From contig CP036201.1 in NCBI GenBank assembly GCA_004299845.1, positions 2,108,001 to 2,172,000 on the forward strand: a stretch of DNA of 64,000 nt, written 5' to 3'. Both the position numbers and the translations under genes were made by a program. Below are positions 9,530-18,850 of the stretch, piece after piece (positions within the stretch are counted from its first letter, which is position 1; each line of letters begins with the position of its first letter). Below the pieces are notes generated by a model that saw only the letters and a program-made list of their open reading frames with translations, ran no database searches and had not been told where the DNA came from. The stretch comes from Verrucomicrobia bacterium S94. GTDB taxonomy: Bacteria > Verrucomicrobiota > Kiritimatiellia > Kiritimatiellales > Pontiellaceae.

Positions 9530-10438
9530 TCAGATCTGCACCGGTGTCGGGCCGTTTTTCTGCCAGACAGAGGAAACCGCAGCCGCCAGCGCTTCCGGCG
9601 TTTTAAAATCGGCAGTGTTGATCCATTCCACATTCAGCTGATTGCGAAACCAGGTCATTTGGCGTTTGGCAAGCTGGCGGGTACGGATCACCGTTTTTTC
9701 CCAGGCTTCCTCAAGCGTCATTTCATTTTTCAAAACAGCAAAAGCTTCTGCATAGCCGATCGCCTGCATCGCGGTCTGAGACAGCTCAAGCCCCATCAGC
9801 CGTTCCGCCTCTTCCAGTAATCCGGCGGCATACATTTCATCCACCCGTTTTTCGATCCGCTCCAGCAGTACTGCGCGCTCAACGTACAAACCGACCAGCT
9901 TCGGCTTCGGTTTCGAATTCCATTTACTGTTGGCCGTACCATCCTTTTCCAGAATCCGGATCAGGCGGCGCGGGTTCTGCCGGTCGTCTTCGGTCAGACG
10001 CTCATACAAACCGCCGGCTTCGGCTTTGGCTCGTTTTTCCAAGGCCCGGAAATCGAGCGACTCCAGCTCTTTCCGAAGTTCGGAATTTTCAGGCGGCACA
10101 TCGTCGAACCCCTCGGTCAGACATTTGACATAAAGCCCGGTTCCGCCGACAACAATGATATTCCGCCCCGTCTCAAAAGACGGACGCACCGCATCCAGAT
10201 AGGCCGCAACATTGAACTTTTCGGTCGGCTCAACGAGATCAAAACCTGCATAGTCGACTTTCTCCCGATCCCCGAAAGTCGGCTTAGCCGTACCGATATC
10301 CATTCCTTTGTAGATATTCATGGAATCGGCCGAAACAATCAGCTGCCCTTCCCGTTCCGCGATATACTGCGCTACAGCACTTTTGCCTGAGGCAGTCGGT
10401 CCGATGACAAAATGAGCATGCGGAGCGGCATCAGACAT
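9530..10438 (-). CDS. miaA: tRNA dimethylallyltransferase MiaA
   Basis: MiaA transfers dimethylallyl from DMAPP to A37 of tRNAs that read UNN codons. The 302-residue protein begins with the P-loop GPTASGKS, then SADSMNIYKGMDIGTAKP (substrate tRNA/DMAPP region), VVGGTGLYVKCL and RQLAKRQMTWFRNQ near the C terminus, all diagnostic. The start overlaps the lspA stop by 8 bp, so the two are translationally coupled. Confidence 0.96.
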   Translation of the reverse strand: MSDAAPHAHFVIGPTASGKSAVAQYIAEREGQLIVSADSMNIYKGMDIGTAKPTFGDREKVDYAGFDLVEPTEKFNVAAYLDAVRPSFETGRNIIVVGGTGLYVKCLTEGFDDVPPENSELRKELESLDFRALEKRAKAEAGGLYERLTEDDRQNPRRLIRILEKDGTANSKWNSKPKPKLVGLYVERAVLLERIEKRVDEMYAAGLLEEAERLMGLELSQTAMQAIGYAEAFAVLKNEMTLEEAWEKTVIRTRQLAKRQMTWFRNQLNVEWINTADFKTPEALAAAVSSVWQKNGPTPVQI

Positions 10439-10904
10439 CTTCAGTTTTCTCTTCCTGCTTTTTCTTATCGAAAAAACTCATGACCAGAAAAACCACAAAT
10501 ACAATGCAGATAGCGGAATCGGCGACGTTAAAGGAAGGGTATTCATAGCTTCCGAAATGGAATGAAAGAAAATCGGTAACCCACCCGAAACGAATGCGAT
10601 CAATCAGATTTCCGGCAATCCCGCCGAAAAGCAGCCCCATCAGCACTTCATTCCGGCGCTTTCCCTCAATGATCTGGCTGCGGAACCAATAAAGCGCCAC
10701 CATCACGCCGAATGAAATCAGAATCAGGATAATCCCGTGACCGGCAAGCAGGTTCCAGGCGGCACCGTCATTGCGAACATAGACAATATTAAAAAAACCA
10801 TCAACAACCGGAATGGAATCGCCATAAACCAGATTAGCGCGTATCGCCTGCTTGGTTAGTTGATCAAGAAACAGAATGACCAAACCTATGATAAGAATCA
10901 GCAC
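10431..10904 (-). CDS. lspA: Lipoprotein signal peptidase II
   Basis: LspA is an inner-membrane aspartyl protease that cleaves prolipoprotein signal peptides. The protein has four hydrophobic helices and the two catalytic Asp motifs: NLIDRIRFGWVTDF and FNVADSAI. VRNDGAAW is also conserved. I chose the GTG at 10904 (157 residues) because AGGAG lies 7 nt upstream and the family starts here. A GTG at 10949 would add 15 residues without a ribosome-binding site. It follows the dksA-like and ileS genes, an arrangement similar to the common ileS-lspA pair. Confidence 0.95.
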   Translation of the reverse strand: MLILIIGLVILFLDQLTKQAIRANLVYGDSIPVVDGFFNIVYVRNDGAAWNLLAGHGIILILISFGVMVALYWFRSQIIEGKRRNEVLMGLLFGGIAGNLIDRIRFGWVTDFLSFHFGSYEYPSFNVADSAICIVFVVFLVMSFFDKKKQEEKTEDV

Positions 10905-10934
10905 TGACGAACTCCTGAAAAACAGCCGCAAAAA

Positions 10935-10989
10935 AGGCACAAGATGCACGAAGACCGGAGCAAAACATGTCTTTGTGTTTCTTGTGCCT
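10935..10989. repeat. Imperfect inverted repeat between dksA-like and lspA genes
   Basis: Two 20-nt arms (10935-10954 and 10970-10989) pair with three mismatches around a 15-nt spacer. The core is AGGCACAAGA with its complement. It precedes the chosen lspA start and could be a dispersed intergenic repeat or an RNA structure. No copies elsewhere in this window were noticed. Confidence 0.5.
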
Positions 10990-11024
10990 CTTCGTGGCCG
11001 ATAACAATCCGGTATTAATCCGGC

Positions 11025-11561
11025 CTACATGCCATGCATGGTGCTGCCGAACGGACGGTAGGTCGTGGCCTGCCCCTTTTCGATCTCATTCTGCGCCTTG
11101 ATGGAGTAACGAACATAAGGCAACGCTTCGAGACGCTCGATGTTGATCGGCTCACCGTACATTTCACAAATGCCGTACGTACCTTTTTCAATGCGACGAA
11201 TTGCCTCATCAATTTCAAACAGAACATCCTGTTCACTGGAAAGCTGATTAAGCGCAAATTCGCGGTCGAATGTATCGGTCCCCTGATCGGAAAGCGACGG
11301 ATCGCGCTCATTGGCACTCAGGGAGTCGCGGTTGATGGAAAGAATTTCACCGGTCACCCGCTCCCGCAGAATCAGAAGACGGTTGAGCTGCTCTTTGAGC
11401 TGCTTGGTGGTGAAATACTTATTTTTCCCGATCTTCCCGCTCAGCGGGCCGCCGGACGATTTTGCAACAGGCGAAGCGGATTTCGCTGTTTTATTCGCAG
11501 TCGTTTTCCCGGCAGCAGCTTTCTTTGCAGGGGCCTTCTTAGCAGTCTTTTTTGTCGCCAT
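11025..11561 (-). CDS. DksA/TraR-family protein with degenerate zinc finger and Lys/Ala-rich tail
   Basis: DksA/TraR proteins bind in the RNA polymerase secondary channel. The 178-residue protein starts with about 45 residues of histone-H1-like sequence (KKTAKKAPAKKAAAGK), then a coiled coil (TKQLKEQLNRLLILRERVTG), the tip region (ERDPSLSDQGTDTFDREFAL) and a C-terminal finger. In the finger only the first Cys of the usual four remains (GICEMYGEPI, then VRYSIKAQ, where C, C and C are replaced by Y, S and A). It therefore probably folds without zinc. The ATG at 11561 has GGAG upstream. It lies between ileS and lspA. Confidence 0.88.
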   Translation of the reverse strand: MATKKTAKKAPAKKAAAGKTTANKTAKSASPVAKSSGGPLSGKIGKNKYFTTKQLKEQLNRLLILRERVTGEILSINRDSLSANERDPSLSDQGTDTFDREFALNQLSSEQDVLFEIDEAIRRIEKGTYGICEMYGEPINIERLEALPYVRYSIKAQNEIEKGQATTYRPFGSTMHGM

Positions 11562-11656
11562 TTTCGGTTGTACTCCAGTCAAAATTCAGTTCCGAACCCG
11601 AATGAGGGCTGGGTATTTATCATCTGCCCCATGTCGTGTCAATGAGCATATCCGCT

Positions 11657-14600
11657 TTATTCAGCGGTCATAATGGACACCACACAACCATGTCCGTTCA
11701 AATCTAATTCCGTACCATTTTCAATACCTTTTTCCGTTACTTCGCAAGAAAGTGCCAGCGTTTCCCCGGCGATATATTCCCGGTTCGCAGCAACAGCGGC
11801 CGTCACCTCGTCATCCGAGCTGAAAAGCACGTGAATGCGCTGGGTAATCTCCAGATCCATTTCCTTACGCAGATTCTGTACCTTATTCACAAATTCGCGT
11901 GCCAACCCCTCGGCAATCAGATCCTCATTGAGCTGCGTATCAAGGCCGACAACCAATGCGCCTTCAGCACTCACCGCCATGCCTTCTTTCGGATTACGGA
12001 CAATTTCAATATCATCGGAAGTCAGCTCAACCGTCCGGCCGTCCAACTCAACCGGCACCGTTTCACCGCTGGAAATCTCCGCAATCTGCGCATCCGTCAG
12101 GCTGTTGATCAGCGGAACGGCCTTTTTCATCAGCGGGCCGAGTTTCGGGCCAAGCTGTTTAAAGTTCGGTTTCGCCTGAATCGTAGCCAGTTCCGAGGAA
12201 TCGGTTCCGAACTCCACAGTACGCACATTCAGCTCATCGGAAATCAGACTTTCCAATGCCTGAATATTGGCCAGCAGCTTTTCGTCATCGCAGACGACAT
12301 ACATTTTAGCCAGCGGCTGGCGGTTTTTCAGTTTGTATTCCGCGCGCAGCGTGCGCCCCTGCTCAACAGCATTCATCACCATGGCCATCTGACCTTCGAG
12401 CACTTCATCGCGTTTGGCGTCGGCCGCGGTCGGAAAATCGCAGAGATGAACCGATTCCGGCATATCGTCGGTTTTCAGGTTCTGATAGATGGTTTCGGAA
12501 ATAAAAGGAGTAAACGGCGCGGCAATTTTGCACAGACCGAGCAGCACATCATATAAAGTGGAATAGGCCTGCACCTTGTCGGTATCATCTTCCGTTTTCC
12601 AGAAACGGCGGCGAGAACGGCGGATATACCAGTTTGTCAGATCTTCAATAAACGCCACGAACGGACGAACCGAAGCCTGAAGATCGTAGCGGTCCATCGC
12701 CCCGGTCACCTGCTGCTGCAAACGGGCCAGTGAACTCTGAATCCAGCGGTCCATCAGATTGTCGCGCTCCGACACCGACTGCCCCGGCGTCCAGCCGTCA
12801 ATATTGGCATAGGTCACGAAGAAACTGTAGGCGTTCCACCACGGCAGCAAAAGATGGCGGAGCGAATGCTTCACGCCCTCCTCCGAAAACCGGAGCGATT
12901 CCGCCCGAACGACCGGCGAATAAATCATATAGAGGCGCAGCGCGTCGGCACCGTATTCATTGATCACGTGGATCGGGTCCGGATAGTTTTTCAGGCGCTT
13001 GGACATCTTCAGCCCGTCTTCCGCCAGTACCAGACCGTTGACCACCACATTTTTAAAGGCCGGTTTATCGAACAGCGCCGTGGACAGCACCATCAGCGTG
13101 TAAAACCAGCCCCGGGTCTGATCAAGCCCTTCAGCAATAAAGTCCGCCGGGAAGTTCGCTTCGAAATGCTCCTTGTTTTCAAAGGGATAGTGGTTCTGTG
13201 CATACGGCATGGAACCGGACTCGAACCAGCAGTCGAGCACCTCCGGCGTCCGTCTGTAGGTTTTACCGTCCTTTTCGATGATGATTTCATCGACATAATG
13301 CTTATGCAGATCTTCAACTTTTCTGCCGGACAGTTTTTCCAGCGTTTCAATGGAATCAACGCAGATCATATCGGACTTATCGTCTACATTCACCCACACC
13401 GGAATACAGGACCCCCAGAACCGATTACGGCTGATATTCCAGTCCTTGGCGTCAGCCAGCCAGTTGGCAAAACGCTTTTCGCCGACGTAATCCGGCATCC
13501 AGTGCACGCCCGAATTGTTCGCAAGCATTTTTTCGCGCAGATCCTCAACCCGGACATACCAGGCATCAATGGCGCGGTAAATCAGCGGAGTATCCGTACG
13601 TTCACAGAACGGATAACTGTGCTGAATGGTGCTCTGATGGATCAGTTTTCCGCTGTGCTTCAATACTTTGATAATGGCCTTATCGGCGTCTTTGCAGAAC
13701 TGTCCTTCATAATCCGGAACCCGGGACGTGAAAACACAATCCTCGTCAAGCGGATCGACCAGCGGAATATCGGCGGCGCGGCAGATCCGGTAGTCATCCT
13801 CACCATAAGCCGGAGCCATATGTACAATACCGGTACCGTCTTCGGTCGAAACAAAATCATCGTTCAACACCTGGAAGGAGTTCGGGTTATCAACAAAGAA
13901 ATCGAAAATCGGCTCATACTTCAACCCCTTCAGTTCCGACCCTTTAAAGGTTTTGAGTATTTCGTATTCTTCTTCCTTTTTGTAATAGGCCGACAGGCGT
14001 GCTTCGGCCAGAACGAAGACCTCGTGCGTCTCTTTGTCTTTGATCGCCACATAATCAATGTCCGGACCGGCACAGATCGCCAGATTGCTCGGCAGCGTCC
14101 AGGGTGTTGTGGTCCAGATCAGCGCCGAAGCATTTTCAAATTCAAAATCGAGCAGTTTTACCCGAACCGTGATCGCCGGGTCCTGGACATCCTGATAGTT
14201 GCGCCCTGCCTCGAAATTGGAAAGCGGGGTATTGAGTTTCCAGCTGTAGGGCATAATCCGGTGCGCTTTATAAATACGCCCCTGCTTCCACAGCTCGGAA
14301 AACACCCACCAGATCGTTTCCATGAACGGTTTATCCATGGTTTTGTAGTCATTCTCAAAATCGACCCAGCGACCCATGCGGGTAACCGTCTTCTCCCATT
14401 CCTCCACATATTGGGTCACCATCGAGCGGCACTGCTCATTAAACACATCAACACCGGCCTCTTTAATGGCCGGAGCTCCGGCAAGCCCGAGCGCCTCCTG
14501 CGCCAGCGCTTCAATCGGAAGCCCATGGCAATCCCAGCCAAAACGACGGGAGACATAATGACCGCGCATCGCCTGATAACGCGGAATGATATCCTTGATC

Positions 14601-14788
14601 GTTCCGGCAAGCAGATGTCCGTAATGCGGCAGACCTGTGGCAAACGGAGGACCGTCGTAAAAAACAAATTCATCACTGTTTTTACGAATTTCCAGCGATT
14701 TCTTAAAAATATTCTGCTCTTTCCAAAACTGAATAATCTCCTCTTCCATCTGCGGAAAACTGACTTTGCTGGAAATATCACGGAACAT
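11657..14788 (-). CDS. ileS: Isoleucyl-tRNA synthetase, eukaryote-like type
   Basis: This 1043-residue class I synthetase charges tRNA-Ile. The HIGH motif is HYGH at residues 55-58 within GPPFATGLPHYGHLLAGTIK, and the KMSKS motif is KMSKR at 594-598. The CP1 editing domain lies between (WTTTPWTLPSNLA). FATGLPHYGH and the LAEDGLKMSKRLKNYP segment are typical of the IleRS2/eukaryote-like class, which includes the mupirocin-tolerant bacterial enzymes. A C-terminal Cys zinc cluster of the IleRS1 type is not visible. It is the first gene of the minus-strand run toward pnp. Confidence 0.97.
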   Translation of the reverse strand: MFRDISSKVSFPQMEEEIIQFWKEQNIFKKSLEIRKNSDEFVFYDGPPFATGLPHYGHLLAGTIKDIIPRYQAMRGHYVSRRFGWDCHGLPIEALAQEALGLAGAPAIKEAGVDVFNEQCRSMVTQYVEEWEKTVTRMGRWVDFENDYKTMDKPFMETIWWVFSELWKQGRIYKAHRIMPYSWKLNTPLSNFEAGRNYQDVQDPAITVRVKLLDFEFENASALIWTTTPWTLPSNLAICAGPDIDYVAIKDKETHEVFVLAEARLSAYYKKEEEYEILKTFKGSELKGLKYEPIFDFFVDNPNSFQVLNDDFVSTEDGTGIVHMAPAYGEDDYRICRAADIPLVDPLDEDCVFTSRVPDYEGQFCKDADKAIIKVLKHSGKLIHQSTIQHSYPFCERTDTPLIYRAIDAWYVRVEDLREKMLANNSGVHWMPDYVGEKRFANWLADAKDWNISRNRFWGSCIPVWVNVDDKSDMICVDSIETLEKLSGRKVEDLHKHYVDEIIIEKDGKTYRRTPEVLDCWFESGSMPYAQNHYPFENKEHFEANFPADFIAEGLDQTRGWFYTLMVLSTALFDKPAFKNVVVNGLVLAEDGLKMSKRLKNYPDPIHVINEYGADALRLYMIYSPVVRAESLRFSEEGVKHSLRHLLLPWWNAYSFFVTYANIDGWTPGQSVSERDNLMDRWIQSSLARLQQQVTGAMDRYDLQASVRPFVAFIEDLTNWYIRRSRRRFWKTEDDTDKVQAYSTLYDVLLGLCKIAAPFTPFISETIYQNLKTDDMPESVHLCDFPTAADAKRDEVLEGQMAMVMNAVEQGRTLRAEYKLKNRQPLAKMYVVCDDEKLLANIQALESLISDELNVRTVEFGTDSSELATIQAKPNFKQLGPKLGPLMKKAVPLINSLTDAQIAEISSGETVPVELDGRTVELTSDDIEIVRNPKEGMAVSAEGALVVGLDTQLNEDLIAEGLAREFVNKVQNLRKEMDLEITQRIHVLFSSDDEVTAAVAANREYIAGETLALSCEVTEKGIENGTELDLNGHGCVVSIMTAE

Positions 14789-14985
14789 ATGCTATACCTC
14801 ATCTGTTTAAAGAAGCGGAGAATGTAGCGACTGCCCTCCCCCTTGACAAGAAGGCAGGTCCGCCAATTTCGGGAAAAGCGGAAGCTTCATTCCCAGCCAG
14901 CGTTACTTGAGCTACATGATAAATCCAATCAAGTTATCAAAAATTTCGGATTGGACACAAAATTCTAATTTACGTTCGATTTCAA

Positions 14986-15014
14986 TTGATCGGAACCATG
15001 GTGGGAGTTACATT
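14986..15014 (+). promoter_or_regulatory. Candidate sigma-70-type promoter for autotransporter 1
   Basis: TTGATC (14986-14991) and TACATT (15009-15014) are separated by 17 bp, 52 bp before the start codon. It is in the 277-bp divergent region between ileS and the autotransporter. Match is moderate; the assignment rests on sequence alone. Confidence 0.4.
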
Positions 15015-15065
15015 GTGCTGTCTTTTTGTAAGGAGTATTTCGACCAACTACCGAGGGGAAATGGA

Positions 15066-18000
15066 ATGAAAAAAACACTTTCAACGATGCTGATCGTTTA
15101 TTTATCAACTTCGTCGCTGATGGCACAGAACCTGATTGATGCCAACGGCGGCTTTGGTGCCGTCGTCGGCGACGAGATTGTAACCGGCCTTAGTGACCCG
15201 TCTGATTATGACCTTTGGTATTATGCCGATCATTACACCACCGTCGGAACTACCGGTTATCTTGAACTGAACGTGAGTACAAATACTGTCATTGATATTG
15301 CCAATGGTATAACCACCAGCGTCCGAGATGGTGACAACGATATGTACGGAACAATTCATGTCAATTCATCGTTTGGAAAGAACACACTGACCATCAATCA
15401 TAGTGGCGATAACAAAGTCGAGAACACCAATAGTGATGGCGGTTCCGCCATACACGTCAATTCCGCTTCTGATATCACCATTAACGGGGGCACATACGCC
15501 AAAACCGTTGTAAACTGGAGACAATCAGCAACCGGCATTTTCGGCGGCTTTGACAACCTATACCTGAACGGCACATCATTCTACGGAGGTGAAAACACCG
15601 GTGCGGATAGCGATGACGGTGGTACTGCTCTCGAAATAGCGGGGGGTAATACCGTTATTGTATTCGACGAAGACATGGGACAGATTATTCAGGGCGGCAG
15701 TACAGGTACAACAGACACAAAAGATGATTTTGATGCATTTAACGAAACCCTATCTGGTGAATCCAAATACGGAGGGTACGGCATTGAGGTTTCGGGCGGA
15801 ACCCTTACTTCCACCAACATTAAAGTTACAGCCGGCTCTGCAGGTAAAATCGTTCTTACCGCCATTCGCCTTATAGACTCCACTGTGACAAGCGATGAAA
15901 TCGGTGGTAATGCCATTCAAGGCACCACAACATTCAGTGCATACAAGGGGGATATTACCGGGACTGACGGCGGGGAAATCACCATGCAGAGTGTTTCTGT
16001 GGCCGACGGCTGGAGCGTGGAATTCAATGTGGACGGCGGCTCAACCATCAACGGAGGGATTCAAAGCGGAACGCTTGAACAAAGTACTCTAGTCGCAGGG
16101 AGCGGAGGCACCATTTCCATTGTACCGACCGTGGAAGGCAGTGCTACTCTGACTATGGAAGGCGGAGACGTCGTCAACGGCGATTCGGCAGGAGCAACGC
16201 TGATCGGATCATCCTTTTCTGCCGGCGATGGCGGGAGCACTGAAGACACATTCACAGCTTCTAATGTAGTAGCAATGTTAAACGGCGGAAATGGCTTTGT
16301 GAATACCGGCTCTACTGCAGCCGGCATCGATGACAGTGTCTTCTATGGCGGAGATGGCGGAACCATTTCGGTAATCACACTTGATGCGAGCAATGCCACA
16401 ACGATTGCCGCTTCTGGCGGATCAGCTTATTCCGGAGCCCTGCAAGCCACAAACAGCACTTTTCTGGGCGGTGATGGAGGCGACATTGACCAGTCAGGAA
16501 CCAGTTCTACCGTTGCTACAGCTGATGGAGGAAACGGCGCCACTGTTTCAGGCACTTCCTCCATTTCCGGAGGAATATATTCAGGAGGTAATGGCGGGAA
16601 GGCCGTTACTACTGAAGGCACGGCATCATCTTCCGGCGGTTCAGCTGTCTATCAAAATGGAGGCACTCTAACAATTGACGGGGGAACATTTGCCGGTGGT
16701 AATGGCGGTGTAGCAAGCGGTTCTGATGCATCCGCAAACGGCGGCCACGGCGTGTTCACAACAGGTGGAACACTCACCATTACCGGCGGTCAGTTCCGGG
16801 GAGGACTTAAAGGCAGCTCCGGTGCCGGAGATTCGAAAACAGCCGAAAACGGAAGAGGTGTTGCAGCTCTCGACAGCTCAGTAACCATTGATGGATCAGA
16901 TGTTGAAATTACAAGAGGCCTTCTGTTTGAAGTCACCAGCGGATCCCAGGAATTAAACCTGCTTCAAGGTGCCATTTATGGCGATATCGACCTGTATATG
17001 GACAGTGGAGCCACAACCGAACTCAGCCTATCACAGGCCATTGAAACCGATGGCGTACTTAACCAGTACGGAGGAACTACAAAAGTGATGCTGACCGACT
17101 CAGAGGACGCCTCCGTTTTCAAAACAGTGAATTTAGATGGAACGATGAGTTTTGAAGGCGCTTTTGCAACGATTGCCGGGAATTATAATCTTTCGACCAA
17201 CAGCGCTCTGATTTTTGATCAGGGTGCGGAGCTAAGTTCCGGCACATCCATTAAAGCCGGTCTCGCTGATATCGAAACGACCTCCGGCGACCTTATCCTC
17301 GGTAACGGCTCTTCCATTTCAATCGATTACAAGACGACGTTTGATCAAAACGGAACCTCTACAATGACTGGAGGACATATCACAACCGCCGGCTCCCTGG
17401 ATCTATCCAACCCTACGGCTAATATATCGGTAAAAGGCATTGCGGCGGTTCCGAATCAGGTTGTACAATTGACGACAGGTGATGTTGAAACCGGAAGTAA
17501 CAACCTTGAAGATGTTGTTACCGCTAATTTTGGATGGCTCGTGGATGTTGCTCTCGCGGAGAATAACGGTATTGAAGCCACCCTTTCATACGCGGGGCTG
17601 GATTCTGAACTGGGTGATATCCATTCAAATGTTCTGGACAGTGTCGAAACCGTCCTTACAGATCCCAATCTTACTTCTGAAATGGATTTCTATGAAATGA
17701 ACGCATCGGGTTCATCTTCTATGCGTTTCGGAATCAGCCAGCTTGCAGATGTTGCAGAATCAACATTTCTTATGAGTCAGCACGTCAATCAGCAGCTTGC
17801 CGCGCGCGGCACAGAATTTCGTTCAATGAACGGATTTGCCTCCAGCAATCCCTCTTTAGGGAAAACCCCTAACGGGGTTGCCGGTCCGGACAGCGACGAA
17901 AAAACCATGCAAGGCTGGGTCCGTGCATATGGCTCCAAAGGATCCACAGATTCAAAAGGCGAATTTTCAGACTATGATTCAGACACATGGGGCATGGTCA

Positions 18001-18713
18001 TCGGTGTGGATAAAAGTTTTGGGAACCTGCTGATAGGACTTGCCGGCGGCCACGCTCAAAGTGATATTGAAGGCTCTTATGATGCGGACGTCGATTCCTA
18101 TTACGGCTCTCTTTATTCCACCTATGGCGGAGAACGCGTTTTTCTTGATCTCGCACTTACCTATGGTCAGGCGGATACAACAGAGACTCTGTCCGGAGGA
18201 GATTCCACTTCGTTCGATTCCGATTTCTTCAGCTTCTACGCCGGAGTCGGAATTACATATGACGTACATGAGATCATGAGCATCACGCCGGAAGCATCCT
18301 TCCTTGGAACATACTATGAACAGGATGGGTTTGACCGTTCCGGCTCTTGGGGAACAGCAGTTGCCAAGGAATATGACACCGCCTCCTACCTCACCTCTCT
18401 GGGGGTAAATCTCTCAACCATTCATCAGCTGGACTGGATCAGCAAAAACATTGCATTCCTTCCGGAGTTGCGTCTTCATTGGTTACACGAGCTGAATGCA
18501 GATCAGGATGATTTCCAATATAACGTCAACGGTGTCGGCTTCCTTCCCTTTGCCGTACGTTCGCGGGATGAGGATTTCGGTCGTATCGGACTCGGATTTG
18601 ATGTATGGAGCTGGAATCATGAGAATGCCAAACTCGAATTTGACTATGACGGCCTGTTCTCCGACACCTATAATGAGCAGATCGTAAGCGGAAAACTGAC
18701 TGTTAGATTTTAA
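15066..18713 (+). CDS. Autotransporter (type Va) with Gly-rich passenger (AT1)
   Basis: The 1215-residue protein begins at the ATG at 15066, preceded by GAGGGG and a signal peptide (MKKTLSTMLIVYLSTSSLMA, then Q). The open frame reaches back to 14907, but those residues are not signal-like. The passenger (to about residue 940) is rich in Gly, Ser and Thr, with recurring blocks such as FYGGDGG, FLGGDGG, YSGGNGG and FAGGNGG that suggest a beta-helix adhesin. The last 270 or so residues form an autotransporter barrel (QGWVRAYGS, LLIGLAGGHAQS, LRLHWLHELN) ending in the terminal Phe (LTVRF) used for outer-membrane insertion. A short motif, PNGVAGP, precedes the barrel and recurs in the two other autotransporters here. 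Codon use appears richer in A/T than in neighbouring housekeeping genes. Confidence 0.9.
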   Translation: MKKTLSTMLIVYLSTSSLMAQNLIDANGGFGAVVGDEIVTGLSDPSDYDLWYYADHYTTVGTTGYLELNVSTNTVIDIANGITTSVRDGDNDMYGTIHVNSSFGKNTLTINHSGDNKVENTNSDGGSAIHVNSASDITINGGTYAKTVVNWRQSATGIFGGFDNLYLNGTSFYGGENTGADSDDGGTALEIAGGNTVIVFDEDMGQIIQGGSTGTTDTKDDFDAFNETLSGESKYGGYGIEVSGGTLTSTNIKVTAGSAGKIVLTAIRLIDSTVTSDEIGGNAIQGTTTFSAYKGDITGTDGGEITMQSVSVADGWSVEFNVDGGSTINGGIQSGTLEQSTLVAGSGGTISIVPTVEGSATLTMEGGDVVNGDSAGATLIGSSFSAGDGGSTEDTFTASNVVAMLNGGNGFVNTGSTAAGIDDSVFYGGDGGTISVITLDASNATTIAASGGSAYSGALQATNSTFLGGDGGDIDQSGTSSTVATADGGNGATVSGTSSISGGIYSGGNGGKAVTTEGTASSSGGSAVYQNGGTLTIDGGTFAGGNGGVASGSDASANGGHGVFTTGGTLTITGGQFRGGLKGSSGAGDSKTAENGRGVAALDSSVTIDGSDVEITRGLLFEVTSGSQELNLLQGAIYGDIDLYMDSGATTELSLSQAIETDGVLNQYGGTTKVMLTDSEDASVFKTVNLDGTMSFEGAFATIAGNYNLSTNSALIFDQGAELSSGTSIKAGLADIETTSGDLILGNGSSISIDYKTTFDQNGTSTMTGGHITTAGSLDLSNPTANISVKGIAAVPNQVVQLTTGDVETGSNNLEDVVTANFGWLVDVALAENNGIEATLSYAGLDSELGDIHSNVLDSVETVLTDPNLTSEMDFYEMNASGSSSMRFGISQLADVAESTFLMSQHVNQQLAARGTEFRSMNGFASSNPSLGKTPNGVAGPDSDEKTMQGWVRAYGSKGSTDSKGEFSDYDSDTWGMVIGVDKSFGNLLIGLAGGHAQSDIEGSYDADVDSYYGSLYSTYGGERVFLDLALTYGQADTTETLSGGDSTSFDSDFFSFYAGVGITYDVHEIMSITPEASFLGTYYEQDGFDRSGSWGTAVAKEYDTASYLTSLGVNLSTIHQLDWISKNIAFLPELRLHWLHELNADQDDFQYNVNGVGFLPFAVRSRDEDFGRIGLGFDVWSWNHENAKLEFDYDGLFSDTYNEQIVSGKLTVRF

Positions 18714-18730
18714 CCCATCTTTATCGGATT

Positions 18731-18764
18731 AAAAAAAGGTGATCAGAAATGATCACCTTTTTTT
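18731..18764. terminator. Strong intrinsic terminator after autotransporter 1
   Basis: A perfect 15-bp stem (18731-18745 with 18750-18764) closes a GAAA tetraloop and ends in a T8 tract on the + strand. It begins 17 bp after the AT1 stop and separates it from the heme-motif/TPR gene. Confidence 0.93.
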
Positions 18765-18850
18765 TGTACACCCGCGAATAAACTTGTTTTCGCACTGAAG
18801 AAAGGTAAATCTGAAACCAGATATTCCTCGGCGCATCAAAAGCATCTGTT

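Noticed and set aside
10905-10949. Longer lspA start at GTG 10949
   Set aside because: The added residues have no ribosome-binding site before them, whereas the GTG at 10904 has AGGAG at 7 nt.
12854-14827. 657-codon open frame on the + strand
   Set aside because: It is fully antisense to ileS, whose protein matches its family from end to end. The opposite frame stays open because of codon composition.
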